From positions 62,001 to 126,000 of the forward strand of contig NZ_VATA01000018.1 of assembly GCF_005870025.1 (NCBI RefSeq): 64,000 bases of DNA, read 5' to 3'. The translations under genes were made by a program, and so were the position numbers. Within the stretch, counting starts at the first letter, position 1; each line of letters begins with the position of its first letter. Positions 20,048-29,099 of the stretch are shown here, one piece after another. The DNA is from Poseidonocella sp. HB161398. Its GTDB lineage: Bacteria > Pseudomonadota > Alphaproteobacteria > Rhodobacterales > Rhodobacteraceae. The notes under the pieces are model-generated. The model saw only the letters and a list, made by a program, of their open reading frames with translations. It searched no databases and was not told where the DNA came from.

Positions 20048-21049
20048 CTAGCCGCCGGTATGGCTCATGTGGCGCGACATCTGGCCGTCGGCGCGCTGGC
20101 GCGAATAGTCGAAATCATGGCCCTTGGGCTTGCGCGAGATCGCCTCGCGGATCGCGTCCTCCAGCCCGGCGTCGCTTTCGCTGGCGCGCAGCGGGCGGCG
20201 CAGGTCGGCATTGTCCTCCTGGCCGAGGCACATGAACAGCTCGCCCGTGCAGGTCAGCCGCACGCGGTTGCAGCTTTCGCAGAAATTATGGCTCAGTGGC
20301 GTGATGAACCCGATCTTCTGCCCGGTCTCTTCAAGCCGCACATAGCGCGCCGGGCCGCCGGTGCGCTCGGGGATGTCGGTGACGGTGTAGCGCTCGGCCA
20401 GCCGCGCGCGCAGGTCGCTGAGCGCCCAGTACTGGTCCAGCCGGTCCTCGTTGCCCAGATCGCCCATCGGCATGACCTCGATCCAGGTCAGGTCCATGTC
20501 GCGCTCCGCGCACCATTCGGTCAGGCGGAAGAGCTCGTCCTCGTTGAAGCCCTTGAGCGCCACGGCGTTGATCTTGACGCGCAGCCCGGCCGCCTGGGCG
20601 GCGTCGATCCCCTTCAGCACCTGGGGCAGGCGGCCCCAGCGGGTGACCTCCGCGAATTTCCGCTCGTCGAGCGTGTCGAGCGAGACATTGATCCGCCGCA
20701 CCCCCGTGGCGGCCAGATCGGCGGCGAAGCGCCCGAGCTGAGAGCCGTTGGTGGTCAGCGTCAGCTCCTTCAGGGCGCCGCTGTCCAGATGGCGCGCCAT
20801 GGCGCCGAAGAAGGTCATGATGCCCCGCCGCACCAGCGGCTCGCCGCCGGTGATGCGCAGCTTTTCCACGCCCATGCGCACGAAGGCCGAGCAGAGCCGG
20901 TCGAGCTCCTCGAGCGTCAGCAGCTCCTTCTTGGGAAGGAAGGTCATGTTCTCCGCCATGCAGTAGACGCAGCGGAAGTCGCAGCGGTCCGTGACGGAGA
21001 CGCGCAGGTAGCTGACGGGACGGGCGAAGGGATCTATGAGCGGGGTCAT
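20048..21049 (-). CDS. moaA: GTP 3',8-cyclase MoaA
   Basis: A 333-residue radical SAM enzyme that starts molybdenum-cofactor synthesis by converting GTP to 3',8-cyclo-7,8-dihydro-GTP with MoaC. The N-terminal [4Fe-4S] site is the CxxxCxxC of CDFRCVYC (residues 23-30), preceded by LRVSVTDR. The C-terminal cluster Cys residues appear in [14 protein letters not shown] and further on. The protein ends in Gly-Gly, the tail needed for MoaA activity. The product cofactor is needed by the coxSLM-type enzyme in the same window. Transcribed alone. Confidence 0.96.
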   Translation of the reverse strand: MTPLIDPFARPVSYLRVSVTDRCDFRCVYCMAENMTFLPKKELLTLEELDRLCSAFVRMGVEKLRITGGEPLVRRGIMTFFGAMARHLDSGALKELTLTTNGSQLGRFAADLAATGVRRINVSLDTLDERKFAEVTRWGRLPQVLKGIDAAQAAGLRVKINAVALKGFNEDELFRLTEWCAERDMDLTWIEVMPMGDLGNEDRLDQYWALSDLRARLAERYTVTDIPERTGGPARYVRLEETGQKIGFITPLSHNFCESCNRVRLTCTGELFMCLGQEDNADLRRPLRASESDAGLEDAIREAISRKPKGHDFDYSRQRADGQMSRHMSHTGG

Positions 21050-21141
21050 GCACGAGACTTAGGGCTTTCGCCGCGTTGGAACAAGGGAAAGGCGCGCCCC
21101 GGACAGGCGCTGCCGCGCAGGCTTTGGTCGCAATTGCGCGA

Positions 21142-22170
21142 TCAGACGCCCTCCGAGGACGACGCCCAGAGCGTCTCGTCATGCAGGGGCTTCAGCGCGT
21201 CGATCGCCGCCAGCTCCTCGGCGGTGAAGGCGGTGTTGTCGAGCGCGCCGCAGCTGTCGACCACCTGATCGGGCCGCGAGGCGCCGATCAGCGCCGAGGC
21301 GACCCCGCCGCGCAGCACCCAGGCGATGGCCATCTGCGCCAGGCTCTGCCCGCGGGCCTTGGCGATCTCGTTCAGCCCGGCGACGCGCTCGCCGAGATCC
21401 GGGGTGATCTTCTCGCGGGCGAGGAACCCGTCCTCCGCGGCGCGGCTGCCCGGCGGGATGCCTTTGAGGTATTTTAGCGTCAGCATCCCCTGGGCGAGCG
21501 GCGAAAATGCGATGGCGCCAGTGCCGAGCGCCTCGAGCGTGTCGATCAGCCCGTCACGCTCCACCCAGCGGTTGAGGATGTTGTAGGCCGGCTGATGGAT
21601 CACCAGGGGCGTTCCGAGCTCCTTCAGGATCGCGGCCGCCTGGCGGGTGCGGCGCGAATTGTAGGAGGAGATCCCGGCATAGAGCGCGCGGCCGGAGCGG
21701 ACGATATGGTCGAGCGCGCCCATCGTCTCTTCCAGCGGCGTTCCGGGGTCGAAGCGGTGGCTGTAGAAGATGTCGACATAGTCGAGCCCCAGCCGCTTCA
21801 GCGACTGGTCGCAGGAGGCGATCATGTATTTCCGGCTGCCCCATTCGCCATAGGGGCCGGGCCACATGTCGTAGCCCGCCTTCGAGCCGATCACGAGCTC
21901 GTCGCGCAGCCCGGCGAAGTCGCGGCGCAGGATCTCGCCGAAGGCGGCCTCCGAGGCGCCGGGCGGCGGGCCGTAGTTGTTGGCCAGGTCGAAATGCGTG
22001 ATGCCGTGATCGAAGGCCGCGCGGCAGATCTGCGCCTTGCTCTCGAGCGAGCGGTCGTCTCCGAAGCTGTGCCAGAGCCCCAGGCTGATCCGCGGCAGCA
22101 TCAGCCCCGAATTGCCGCATCGGCGGTATTCCATCCTGTCATAGCGGTTCGCGGCCGGAACATAGCGCAT
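21142..22170 (-). CDS. Aldo/keto reductase, glyceraldehyde-3-phosphate reductase (YghZ) type
   Basis: A 342-residue NADPH-dependent reductase of the potassium-channel-beta/YghZ branch. It starts YDRMEYRRCGNSGLMLPRISLG, carries the catalytic tetrad region FDLANNYGPPPGASE with Asp and Tyr, and later LVIGSKAGYDMWPGPYGEWGS with the Lys. GSRAAEDGFL and the terminal ASRPDQVVD match the L-glyceraldehyde-3-phosphate reductase group. It probably detoxifies aldehydes in the cytosol. The start at 22170 has GGAGGAG just upstream; the frame is open to 22320 without a better site. Confidence 0.9.
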   Translation of the reverse strand: MRYVPAANRYDRMEYRRCGNSGLMLPRISLGLWHSFGDDRSLESKAQICRAAFDHGITHFDLANNYGPPPGASEAAFGEILRRDFAGLRDELVIGSKAGYDMWPGPYGEWGSRKYMIASCDQSLKRLGLDYVDIFYSHRFDPGTPLEETMGALDHIVRSGRALYAGISSYNSRRTRQAAAILKELGTPLVIHQPAYNILNRWVERDGLIDTLEALGTGAIAFSPLAQGMLTLKYLKGIPPGSRAAEDGFLAREKITPDLGERVAGLNEIAKARGQSLAQMAIAWVLRGGVASALIGASRPDQVVDSCGALDNTAFTAEELAAIDALKPLHDETLWASSSEGV

Positions 22171-22324
22171 CGCGGACTCCTCCCTTTGCCGATTCTCTAG
22201 GGCGGAGTCCTCACCAAGCGGCAAACGCGGGCGAAGTTTTTCCGCGCGGCCGGGGGGCGGCGTCCATCTTTCCTTAGCCATGGCCGGGCTAGGCAGGAAC
22301 GGTTCCAGAACGGAAGGCATGGCG

Positions 22325-23062
22325 ATGACGCTCCTGCGGGCCCTCGGCGGTCCGATCCTCCTCTTGCTGCTGGCGCTGTCGCCGGGCGGGCCCGCTGCGG
22401 CGCAGAGCCTCTTCCAGGGGGGCGGCGGCAGTCCGCTGCTGCAGCCGGCGCGCGGACCCCTGGCTGGGCAGGGCGGGCGGCTCTTCGAGGCGGCGGCGCC
22501 GATGCCCTTCGTGCAGCCGCGGGCCCTGGCGCTTGGCGACCGGGACGGGCTGGCGGCGCGGCGGCAGCGCTGGTTCGATCCGCTGCCCGGCCGCGGCTAC
22601 CGCCCGCCGCCCGCGCGCGAGATCCGGGCGGAGGCGGCCTGGCTGGCCGCCCATCCGCCGCAGGATTTCTCGCGGGAATCGGCGCTGATGTGCCTCGCCG
22701 TGTCGATCTACCACGAGGCGCGCAACCAGCCGCGCCAGGGACAGGCGGCGGTGGCCAGCGTGATCCTGACCCGCGCCGCCGACCCGCTGCGCTGGGGCCG
22801 CACGCCCTGCACGGTGGTGGTTCCGGTGCAGTTCTCCTACCTCACCCCCGCGCGCCGCTTCGCCCCGATCCGCAACCGCCGCGCCTGGATCGAGGCGGTG
22901 GAGATCGCCGCGCAGGTGCTGATGGCCGGACCCGATCCGCGGCTCCGGGGCGCCGACCACTACCACGCGACCTATGTCGACCCGGTCTGGAACAAGGACA
23001 TGGATCTGGTGCAGCGGATCGCCGATCACATCTTCTGGCGGTCACGGCCCGGAAGATCCTGA
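22325..23062 (+). CDS. Exported SleB-type cell wall hydrolase
   Basis: A 245-residue protein with an N-terminal signal peptide (hydrophobic residues about 7-22, ending PAAAQ) and a Hydrolase_2/SleB domain in the C-terminal half: MCLAVSIYHEARNQPRQGQAAVASVILTR described by its catalytic Glu in YHEARNQ, then the CTVVVPVQFSY and ADHYHATYVDPVW motifs. SleB-like enzymes are lytic transglycosylases acting on peptidoglycan in the periplasm. The start at 22325 is 7 nt after GGAAGG; the ATG at 22319 is too close to that site. Its last 37 bp overlap the end of the convergent regulator. Confidence 0.85.
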   Translation: MTLLRALGGPILLLLLALSPGGPAAAQSLFQGGGGSPLLQPARGPLAGQGGRLFEAAAPMPFVQPRALALGDRDGLAARRQRWFDPLPGRGYRPPPAREIRAEAAWLAAHPPQDFSRESALMCLAVSIYHEARNQPRQGQAAVASVILTRAADPLRWGRTPCTVVVPVQFSYLTPARRFAPIRNRRAWIEAVEIAAQVLMAGPDPRLRGADHYHATYVDPVWNKDMDLVQRIADHIFWRSRPGRS

Positions 23063-23913
23063 GCGGCCAGGAGCCCGTCGAGGAAGCGCGGCATGTCGCG
23101 TGCATCGACCGTGGCCTCGCGCACCAGCCAGTCGAAATGCCGGGCCATGGCGCGCACGCGGGACGCCTCGCGGAAGGCCAGGTAGAAGCGCCCGACATAG
23201 AGCACGGCGAGCCCCGGCCCGAAGACCGAGAGCGGCGCCGAGAAGGCGCGGCGGGCGTCGAAGAGGAACAGCCGCAGCGACGGGAAGAGCGTCTCGCAGC
23301 GCTCGCGGATATGCAGGAGCTGCTCGGCGCGCATCTCGGGCGCGATGCCGGAATAGTAGCCGGTCCCGGCGGCGAAGGCCTCGAGCTCGTGCACCGGCAT
23401 GGCGATCTCGTAATCCGAGAGCCCGGCATTCAGCCAGTCCTGCTCGGGCTGCATCGTGGCGGTGCCGGGGGCGGGGCTGCGGCCGAGGAAGGCGGCGTAT
23501 TCCCAGCGCCGCACGGACTCGGTGCGCAGGAGGTCGGGCAGGGTGGCGGGGACATGGCGGATCTTGTAGCCGGCCGCCTCGCGGTGCCAGTCGAGGATCT
23601 GGGCATCGGCGCCGGAGCGCTCGGCCTCGGTCAGCCGCACCGCCGCCTCGATCATCTCGCCGACGGGCTCGGGCCGGTCCGAGAGGCCGAGCAGCCAGTC
23701 GACCGAGACGCCGAGCGCCGCGGCGCAATCGGCGGCGAGCCCGGCATTGGGCAGCCGCGCGGCGCCCTCGGCGAGGATCTGCCCGATGGTGGAGCGGTCG
23801 ACCCCGGTCAGCCGCGCCAGCGCGCTGCGCGACAGGTCCTTGCGGGCCATGGTCTCGCTCAGCCGGGCGCGGAAGAGAGCGGCGCGGTCGCGCTTGTCGA
23901 GTTTGGTCATCAT
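23026..23913 (-). CDS. XRE-type HTH regulator with a long C-terminal domain
   Basis: A 295-residue protein. The N-terminal HTH is KDLSRSALARLTGVDRSTIGQIL (about residues 26-48) within a lambda-repressor-like domain ending LGVSVDWLLGLSDR. The remaining 220 residues, with GTGYYSGIAPEMRAEQLLHI and a final MARHFDWLVREATVDARDMPRFLDGLL, look like a ligand-sensing domain I cannot name. The start at 23913 is one of two adjacent ATGs, neither with a strong ribosome site. The 3' end overlaps the SleB gene by 37 bp on the opposite strand. Target unknown. Confidence 0.85.
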   Translation of the reverse strand: MMTKLDKRDRAALFRARLSETMARKDLSRSALARLTGVDRSTIGQILAEGAARLPNAGLAADCAAALGVSVDWLLGLSDRPEPVGEMIEAAVRLTEAERSGADAQILDWHREAAGYKIRHVPATLPDLLRTESVRRWEYAAFLGRSPAPGTATMQPEQDWLNAGLSDYEIAMPVHELEAFAAGTGYYSGIAPEMRAEQLLHIRERCETLFPSLRLFLFDARRAFSAPLSVFGPGLAVLYVGRFYLAFREASRVRAMARHFDWLVREATVDARDMPRFLDGLLAAQDLPGRDRQKM

Positions 23914-24019
23914 TGCAGGGAAAACTCTAGCATGGTGAGGAAACCGGGACAAAGCCCCGAATTCTCCCGGCGGCCGCCCCGGGCTAGGCCGGAGGCGAGC
24001 AGCATGGAAGGAGACGGCA

Positions 24020-24223
24020 ATGGACACGCCCCTGCGCACCCTGGCGAAAGCCCTGACCTGGCAGGGACTTGGCCTGGGCCTGATGACCCTGATCGGCCTC
24101 GCCTTCACCGGCTCCGTGACAACCGGCGGGGGCATCGCGCTGACCGGGGCGGCGACGGGACTTGTCACCTATGCGCTGCACGAGCGCGTCTGGGCCCGCG
24201 TCGCCTGGGGCCGCCGCGGCTGA
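24020..24223 (+). CDS. DUF2061 small membrane protein
   Basis: A 67-residue protein with two hydrophobic helices (about residues 14-33 and 38-53) and the DUF2061 pattern: KALTWQ at the start, GSVTTGGGIALTGAATGLVTYALHERVWARV described by its TGG turn and YxxHExxW motif. These are small inner-membrane proteins of unknown role. GGAAGGAG precedes the start. It lies just before the insertion-sequence region. Confidence 0.85.
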   Translation: MDTPLRTLAKALTWQGLGLGLMTLIGLAFTGSVTTGGGIALTGAATGLVTYALHERVWARVAWGRRG

Positions 24224-24333
24224 GTGTCTGGCGGCCCGTGCTGGGGATCGCGCGGCCGGGCGCGGGGATGAGGCGGTGCCAGCTGTGCAGAGCGGTGCCG
24301 AGTCCGGACGGGATCATTCCAGCGCTCGGGCGC

Positions 24334-24358
24334 TGACCGCTCCGGGTTCGCCGGAGGC
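24334..24358 (+). repeat. Left terminal inverted repeat of the IS3 element
   Basis: A 25-bp end beginning TGACCGC. It matches the reverse complement of 25704-25729 except for one missing A and one T/G mismatch. Confidence 0.88.
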
Positions 24359-24415
24359 TCCGAAGCGTGTGTGGATGGAGCCCATGGCACGGGATAACCA
24401 AGCGAACAGCTAGGC

Positions 24416-24752
24416 GCCGAGACCCGCGAGCGCGCGGTTCGAATGGTGTCCGACACGCGCGGCAGCTATCCGGAGCCGTCGTCAGCCATCCGGGCCATCG
24501 CGCCCAAGATCGGCTGCAGCCGGGCATCCCAGCGCCGCTATGTTGCCCATGCGGAAACGGATGGCGGCGTGCGGAGCGGCGCGATCAGCCAGGAGCGGGC
24601 CCGGATCCGCGAGCTGGAAAGAGACGTCCGGAAGCTTCGGCAGGCGAACCAGATCCTGATCGAGGAGGATCAGGAATTGATCCGGGGGATCAATTCCCCG
24701 GCGGAAGGCGTCAGCGTATTTCGCCCTGGCGGAGTCCGGCCGCCCACTGAAT
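24416..24752 (+). pseudogene. IS3-family transposase OrfA, disrupted
   Basis: Conserved OrfA sequence reads ETRERAVRMVSDTRGSYPE, then IGCSRASQRRYV, AETDGGVR and the leucine-zipper-like RIRELERDVRKLRQANQIL. The expected continuation (ASAYFALAESGRP) is present but in another frame, because 43 bp (24659-24701) lie between the two parts. No start codon precedes the ETRERA segment in frame (TAA at 24395-24397). HTH and dimerisation regions are therefore present but not translatable as one protein. Confidence 0.82.
24673..24697. repeat. Perfect 11-bp palindrome inside the orfA insertion
   Basis: ggaattgatcc (24673-24683) and ggatcaattcc (24687-24697) are exact reverse complements around a 3-nt loop. 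They lie inside the 43 bp that interrupt orfA, which suggests a small folded insertion or a templated mutation. Confidence 0.85.
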
Positions 24753-24754
24753 CG

Positions 24755-25703
24755 ATGGTCGCCTTCATCGATGCCGATCGTGGTACGCACGGGGCTTCGC
24801 CATCGCGGCGCCATCAGTCCGGGCCCGACGGCCGAGGCCGATCTGCAAGGTCCTGCCGATCGGCCCGTCCACATGCCATGACAGTGTGGCCACGGCCCGC
24901 GATCCGTCCAGGGCAAGCGCCGGTCGCGCCGTGATGCCGCTCTGCTGCCGGACATCGGCGGGTTTGGGATGAGAACTTCAGCCTCCGCGGCGCCAGGACG
25001 GCCTGGCTGCAGCTGCGGCGCGAAGGTTTCGAGTTCGCCCGGCTCGCACGGGGCCCGGCTGGCGAAAAATCCAGGAATGCGAGGGGCTGTTCGCGGTGAT
25101 GTCCTCAAGACAACCCGTCCGGGCCCGGGGTGTCCCTGACCGAAGGACGAGGTGACCCGCCAGTTCCGGGCTCCGGCGCCGAACAGGTTCCGGGTCCCGG
25201 ATTTCACATATGCCTCGACCTGGCAGGGGGGCGCCTACGTGGCCTTCGTGAACGACACCTTCGCGGAGCGGATCGTCGGATGGCGGATTTCGCGGTCACT
25301 GCAAACATGGTTCGCACTCGATGCGCTCGAGCGGGTGCTGTGCGAGCGGCGTCCCGGCGGGGAACCTGTGCATCGTTCCGACAGGGGATCCCAGTACCTG
25401 TCCCTGCGCGGCACCGAGCGCCTGGCCGAAGCCCGGCTCGAACCTTCCGTCGGCAGCGTCGGGGAGTCCCATGGCAATGCCTGGCCGAGACGATCATCGG
25501 GCTGTTCAGGGCCGAGGTCATCCATCGGCTCGGTCTCTGGAAATCGGCAGATGCTGCCGCATGGGAAATGCTGACATGGGTCGACTGGTTCAATGCGCGG
25601 CGCTTGCGCGGTCCGATCGGAGACATCCCTCCAGCCGAGGCTGAGCGGAAATTCTCTGACGAGCAAACGCGGCTGAATATGGTCGCCTTAGACCAAGCAG
25701 AAA
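24755..25703 (+). pseudogene. IS3-family transposase OrfB, multiply frameshifted
   Basis: The DDE integrase of the element in fragments. MVAFIDADRGTHGA marks the N-terminus, VWDENFSLRGARTAWLQLRREG the helical linker, then QFRAPAPNRF, YASTWQGGAYVAFVNDTFAERIVGWR (first Asp region), HRSDRGSQYLSLRGTERLAEA (second Asp) and, in a different frame, LAETIIGLFRAEVIHR with the catalytic Glu and the final VDWFNARRL and IPPAEAE. The switch of frame between GNA and LAETII near 25,480 fits loss of one base. The stretch from about 24,810 to 24,960 is barely recognisable. Confidence 0.82.
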
Positions 25704-25729
25704 GCCTCCGGCGAACCCGGCGCGGTTCA
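25704..25729 (-). repeat. Right terminal inverted repeat of the IS3 element
   Basis: A 26-bp end finishing in CGCGGTTCA, the reverse complement of the left end apart from one indel and one mismatch. CGC follows immediately, matching the 3 bp before the left end. Confidence 0.88.
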
Positions 25730-26034
25730 CGCCGCCCGGTTGGTCCGGGTGCGGGTCCGCTTGGCCATTGCGGCCGATGCGGTGTCCGTTTCGGAAACCT
25801 GCCGGAACGAAGGGCCAGCCGCCGGGCCGGGTCCGGCGATCTGCGCAGGAGAAGCGCTTCGGGATGTGAATACGGTCGAGAGCGGCCGCCGATGGATAAG
25901 GGAGCGTCCACATTTCACACCGGGCACAGGGGGACTGCGCGGCCTTTCAATCGGCTTTCTCTCTGGCCGTCCCCGATTTCCGGCCGGATCTGCGGTGGCG
26001 CCAGGCTTGCCCGTTGATCCTGACGCCGCCTTCA

Positions 26035-26640
26035 GGCCAGAGCCCGGATGGGCCGCGAAGGGTACCCGTCCTCCGGGCGCCGCATGCGGGCGCACGCTGT
26101 TACCGAGCGGGTCAACGCATGCGATCCGTCCGCGAGAGATGGCGAAGGGTCCCCTTGCCGATCCGGCCCGGGACCCGGTCTCGCAAGCGTTCCGGCAGAG
26201 GCACTTGCGCTTCCCGGATCGCCACAGCCGTTCGATCATGACCTTGCCCGTCCCGCGCCCGCAGACGTCCATCGGGATCCGCGCCTCCGCGTCCTGCAGC
26301 GTGTCCGTGAAACGGGGCCTGGTGCAGGACGATCCCTGGCCCGTGTCGGCGATCTCCGGCCGCCCGCGCAGCCGCAGGGCATCTTCCTTGGTCTCGCCGC
26401 GGCGTTCGGGCGCCAGGCGATTGATCCGGGGAGTTCCATCGTAGCGAAAAAGGACATCAATCGAGGTCCATGGCCGCCAGGCCGGCACCCGCCGCGTCGC
26501 ACGCGCCATCGTTCCCGGACGGATGGCGGACAGTGAGGAGTTCCATGATCGCGGCGAGGCAGCGGAGCACGTGCCGCATGGGGAGAGCTCCGCCAACGCG
26601 CGACGCAATGCCGTCCGGCGATATCCGCGAGGTCTTCTCC
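26035..26640 (-). pseudogene. Decayed IS3-type transposase (OrfB) remnant, minus strand
   Basis: Fragments of a second, different IS3-type integrase read on the minus strand. LPMRHVLRCLAAIM (about 26,545-26,590) corresponds to the conserved region before the first Asp. ATRRVPAWR follows in another frame, then EDALRLRGRPEIADTGQGS (second Asp region), PRFTDTLQDAEARI, and VMIERLWRSGKRKCLCRNACETGS with the catalytic Glu. Interrupting sequences separate these parts. No inverted repeats were found. It is older than, and oppositely oriented to, the adjacent IS3 element; 26,640-26,885 holds nothing else I can assign. Confidence 0.68.
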
Positions 26641-26885
26641 GCGCTCGGAGGGGCGCAGGTCCTTTGCGACAGATGGCGACGGCCCGGCAGCACGGAACGG
26701 CCGCTCGCATGCTCCCGGTTGGCGCCCCAGGTCCTCATTCCGGTCGATCGGGGGCCTGCCCTGCGGCCGCCTGTGGGTCCGGACCTTCGGGCCGGGACCT
26801 GCCCGCGCGATCCCGCCCCGGCGCGACGCGCATTGTCCCTGCCGCGGCTCTCCGGTACATCGGGGCGAAACTGACGGAGGGCCAG

Positions 26886-28541
26886 ATGGCAGCTTACCAA
26901 TATGTCTACCACATGGATGGTGTCTCCAAGACCTATCCGGGCGGCAAGAAATGCTTCGAGAACATCCGCCTGAGCTTCCTGCCGGGGGTGAAGATCGGCG
27001 TGGTCGGCGTCAACGGCGCGGGTAAGTCGACGCTGATGAAGATCATGGCCGGGGTCGACAAGGACTTCTCCGGCGAGGCCTGGGCCGCCGAGGGCGCCAA
27101 GGTCGGCTACCTGCCGCAGGAGCCGCAGCTCGACGAGAGCCTCAGCGTGCGCGACAACGTCATGCTGGGCGTGGCCGCCAAGAAGGCGATCCTCGACCGC
27201 TACAACGAACTCGCCATGAACTACTCGGACGAGACCGCCGACGAGATGGCGCAGCTGCAGGACGAGATCGACGCGCAGAACCTGTGGGATCTCGACAGCC
27301 AGGTCGATGTCGCGCTCGAGGCGCTGCGCTGCCCGCCGGACGAGGCGATGCCGGAGAACCTCTCGGGCGGCGAACGCCGCCGGGTCGCGCTGTGCAAGCT
27401 CTTGCTCGAAGCGCCCGACATGCTGCTTCTCGACGAACCGACCAACCACCTCGATGCCGAGACCATCGCCTGGCTGCAGAACCACCTGATCGAGTACAAG
27501 GGCACGATCCTGATCGTCACCCACGACCGGTACTTCCTCGACGACATCACCGGCTGGATCCTCGAGCTCGACCGCGGCCGCGGCATCCCCTACGAGGGCA
27601 ACTACTCGGCCTGGCTGGAGCAGAAGGCCAAGCGGCTGGAGCAGGAGGCCCGCGAGGACAAGTCGCGCGCCAAGACGCTGGAGCGCGAACTGGAATGGAT
27701 GCGCGCCAGCCCGAAGGCGCGCCAGGCCAAGTCGAAGGCGCGGATCAACTCCTATAACGAGCTCGCGAACCAGTCCGAGCGCGAGAAGATGTCGCGCGCG
27801 CAGATCATTATCCCGAACGGCCCGCGGCTGGGCTCCAAGGTGATCGAGGTCGAGGGGCTGCAGAAGGCCTACGAGGACAAGCTGCTGATCGAAGGGCTGG
27901 ATTTCGCCCTGCCGCCGGGCGGCATCGTCGGCGTGATCGGTCCGAACGGCGCCGGCAAGTCCACGCTCTTCCGCATGCTGACCGGCCAGGAGACGCCCGA
28001 TGCGGGCACGGTCGAATACGGCGACACGGTGCAGCTGAGCTATGTCGACCAGTCGCGCGACGCGCTCGATGCGAACAAGACCGTCTGGGAGGAGATCTCC
28101 GAGGGCAACGAGGTGATCAAGCTCGGCGATGCCGAGATGAACTCCCGCGCCTACTGCTCGGCCTTCAACTTCAAGGGCGGCGACCAGCAGAAGAAGGTCG
28201 GCCTGCTCTCGGGCGGCGAACGCAACCGCGTCCACATGGCCAAGCTCCTGCGCTCGGGCGGCAACGTGCTGCTGCTCGACGAACCGACCAACGACCTCGA
28301 CGTCGAGACGCTGCGCGCGCTCGAGGACGCGCTGGTCGATTTCGCCGGCTGCGCGGTGGTGATCTCGCACGACCGCTTCTTCCTCGACCGGATCTGCACG
28401 CATATCCTGGCCTTCGAGGGCGAGGCGCATGTCGAGTGGTTCGAGGGCAATTTCGAGGATTACGAGGAGGACAAGAAGCGCCGCCTCGGCCCCGATGCCG
28501 TCGAGCCCAAGCGGATCAAGTACAAGAAGTTCGCGCGCTGA
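26886..28541 (+). CDS. ettA: Energy-dependent translational throttle protein EttA (ABC-F)
   Basis: A 551-residue soluble ABC-F ATPase that binds the ribosomal E site and gates the first peptide bond according to the ATP/ADP ratio. Two ABC domains are visible: Walker A GVNGAGKST (near residue 41) and GPNGAGKST (near 356), signatures LSGGERRR and LSGGERNR, and Walker B LLLDEPTNHLD and LLLDEPTNDLD. Between them is the charged linker (KAKRLEQEAREDKSRAKTLE), and the C-terminus ends in the basic AKRIKYKKFAR-like tail. The start at 26886 is chosen because ACGGAGGG precedes it and the family begins this way; the frame is open upstream into the IS remnant. Confidence 0.95.
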   Translation: MAAYQYVYHMDGVSKTYPGGKKCFENIRLSFLPGVKIGVVGVNGAGKSTLMKIMAGVDKDFSGEAWAAEGAKVGYLPQEPQLDESLSVRDNVMLGVAAKKAILDRYNELAMNYSDETADEMAQLQDEIDAQNLWDLDSQVDVALEALRCPPDEAMPENLSGGERRRVALCKLLLEAPDMLLLDEPTNHLDAETIAWLQNHLIEYKGTILIVTHDRYFLDDITGWILELDRGRGIPYEGNYSAWLEQKAKRLEQEAREDKSRAKTLERELEWMRASPKARQAKSKARINSYNELANQSEREKMSRAQIIIPNGPRLGSKVIEVEGLQKAYEDKLLIEGLDFALPPGGIVGVIGPNGAGKSTLFRMLTGQETPDAGTVEYGDTVQLSYVDQSRDALDANKTVWEEISEGNEVIKLGDAEMNSRAYCSAFNFKGGDQQKKVGLLSGGERNRVHMAKLLRSGGNVLLLDEPTNDLDVETLRALEDALVDFAGCAVVISHDRFFLDRICTHILAFEGEAHVEWFEGNFEDYEEDKKRRLGPDAVEPKRIKYKKFAR

Positions 28542-28587
28542 GCGCGGGCGCTGCCCGGGTGCCTGCCCGGGCCGCGCGGGAAAGAAG

Positions 28588-28620
28588 AGGCCGCCCGTCC
28601 CGCGAGGGAGGGCGGCCTCT
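28588..28620. terminator. Bidirectional terminator between ettA and msrB
   Basis: Perfect 10-bp arms gaggccgccc (28588-28597) and gggcggcctc (28611-28620) with a 13-nt loop. It is followed by TGTCCTTT on the plus strand and TTCTTT on the minus strand, and lies between convergent genes. Confidence 0.8.
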
Positions 28621-28637
28621 GTCCTTTGCGTGCCGGA

Positions 28638-29099
28638 TCAGGAGCCGGTGCCGGCCTCTTCGAAGAGCCCGGTGAAGGCGCCGTAGCCTTCCTCCTCCAG
28701 TGCGGAGGCGGGGACGAATCGCAGCGCGGCGGAGTTGATGCAGTAGCGCATCCCGCCCGCCTCCTGCGGCCCGTCGGGGAAGACATGGCCCAGATGGCTG
28801 TCGGCCCCGGCCGAGCGGGCCTCGACCCGGACCATGCCGTGGGTGGCATCGCGGTGCTCGGTCACGGCGTCGCCGAAGACCGGGCGGGTGAAGCTCGGCC
28901 AGCCGGTGCCGCTGTCGAACTTGTCGATCGAGGCGAAGAGCGGCTCGCCCGAGACCACGTCGACATAGAGCCCGGGCTCCTTGAGGTCCCAGTAGGGATT
29001 GGCAAAGGGGCGCTCTGTCCCGTTCTGCTGGGTGATGCGGTACTGTTCGGGGGTGAGGCGGGACAGGGCCTCGTCCAATTTCTTGCGGCTATCGCTCAT
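28638..29099 (-). CDS. msrB: Peptide-methionine (R)-S-oxide reductase
   Basis: A 153-residue enzyme that reduces methionine-R-sulfoxide in oxidised proteins. Conserved motifs are [24 protein letters not shown] and [11 protein letters not shown] with the catalytic Cys. The two CxxC zinc pairs found in many MsrB proteins are absent here, and [11 protein letters not shown] holds the only Cys in the protein. Regeneration therefore cannot use an internal resolving Cys and must rely on an external thiol. There is no signal peptide, so it is cytosolic. Convergent with ettA and divergent from the antiporter. Confidence 0.93.
   Translation of the reverse strand: MSDSRKKLDEALSRLTPEQYRITQQNGTERPFANPYWDLKEPGLYVDVVSGEPLFASIDKFDSGTGWPSFTRPVFGDAVTEHRDATHGMVRVEARSAGADSHLGHVFPDGPQEAGGMRYCINSAALRFVPASALEEEGYGAFTGLFEEAGTGS

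Larger units (their letters stand above)
24334..25729 (+). mobile_element. Complete but inactivated IS3-family insertion sequence
   Basis: A 1,396-bp element delimited by terminal inverted repeats at 24334-24358 and 25704-25729, flanked on both sides by CGC (24331-24333 and 25730-25732), consistent with a 3-bp target duplication of the IS3 family. It encodes orfA- and orfB-like proteins in the plus direction, both broken: orfA by a 43-bp insertion, orfB by an apparent 1-bp loss near 25,480 and heavy divergence in its first half. It cannot transpose on its own. It stands in an intergenic gap between DUF2061 and ettA. Confidence 0.88.
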
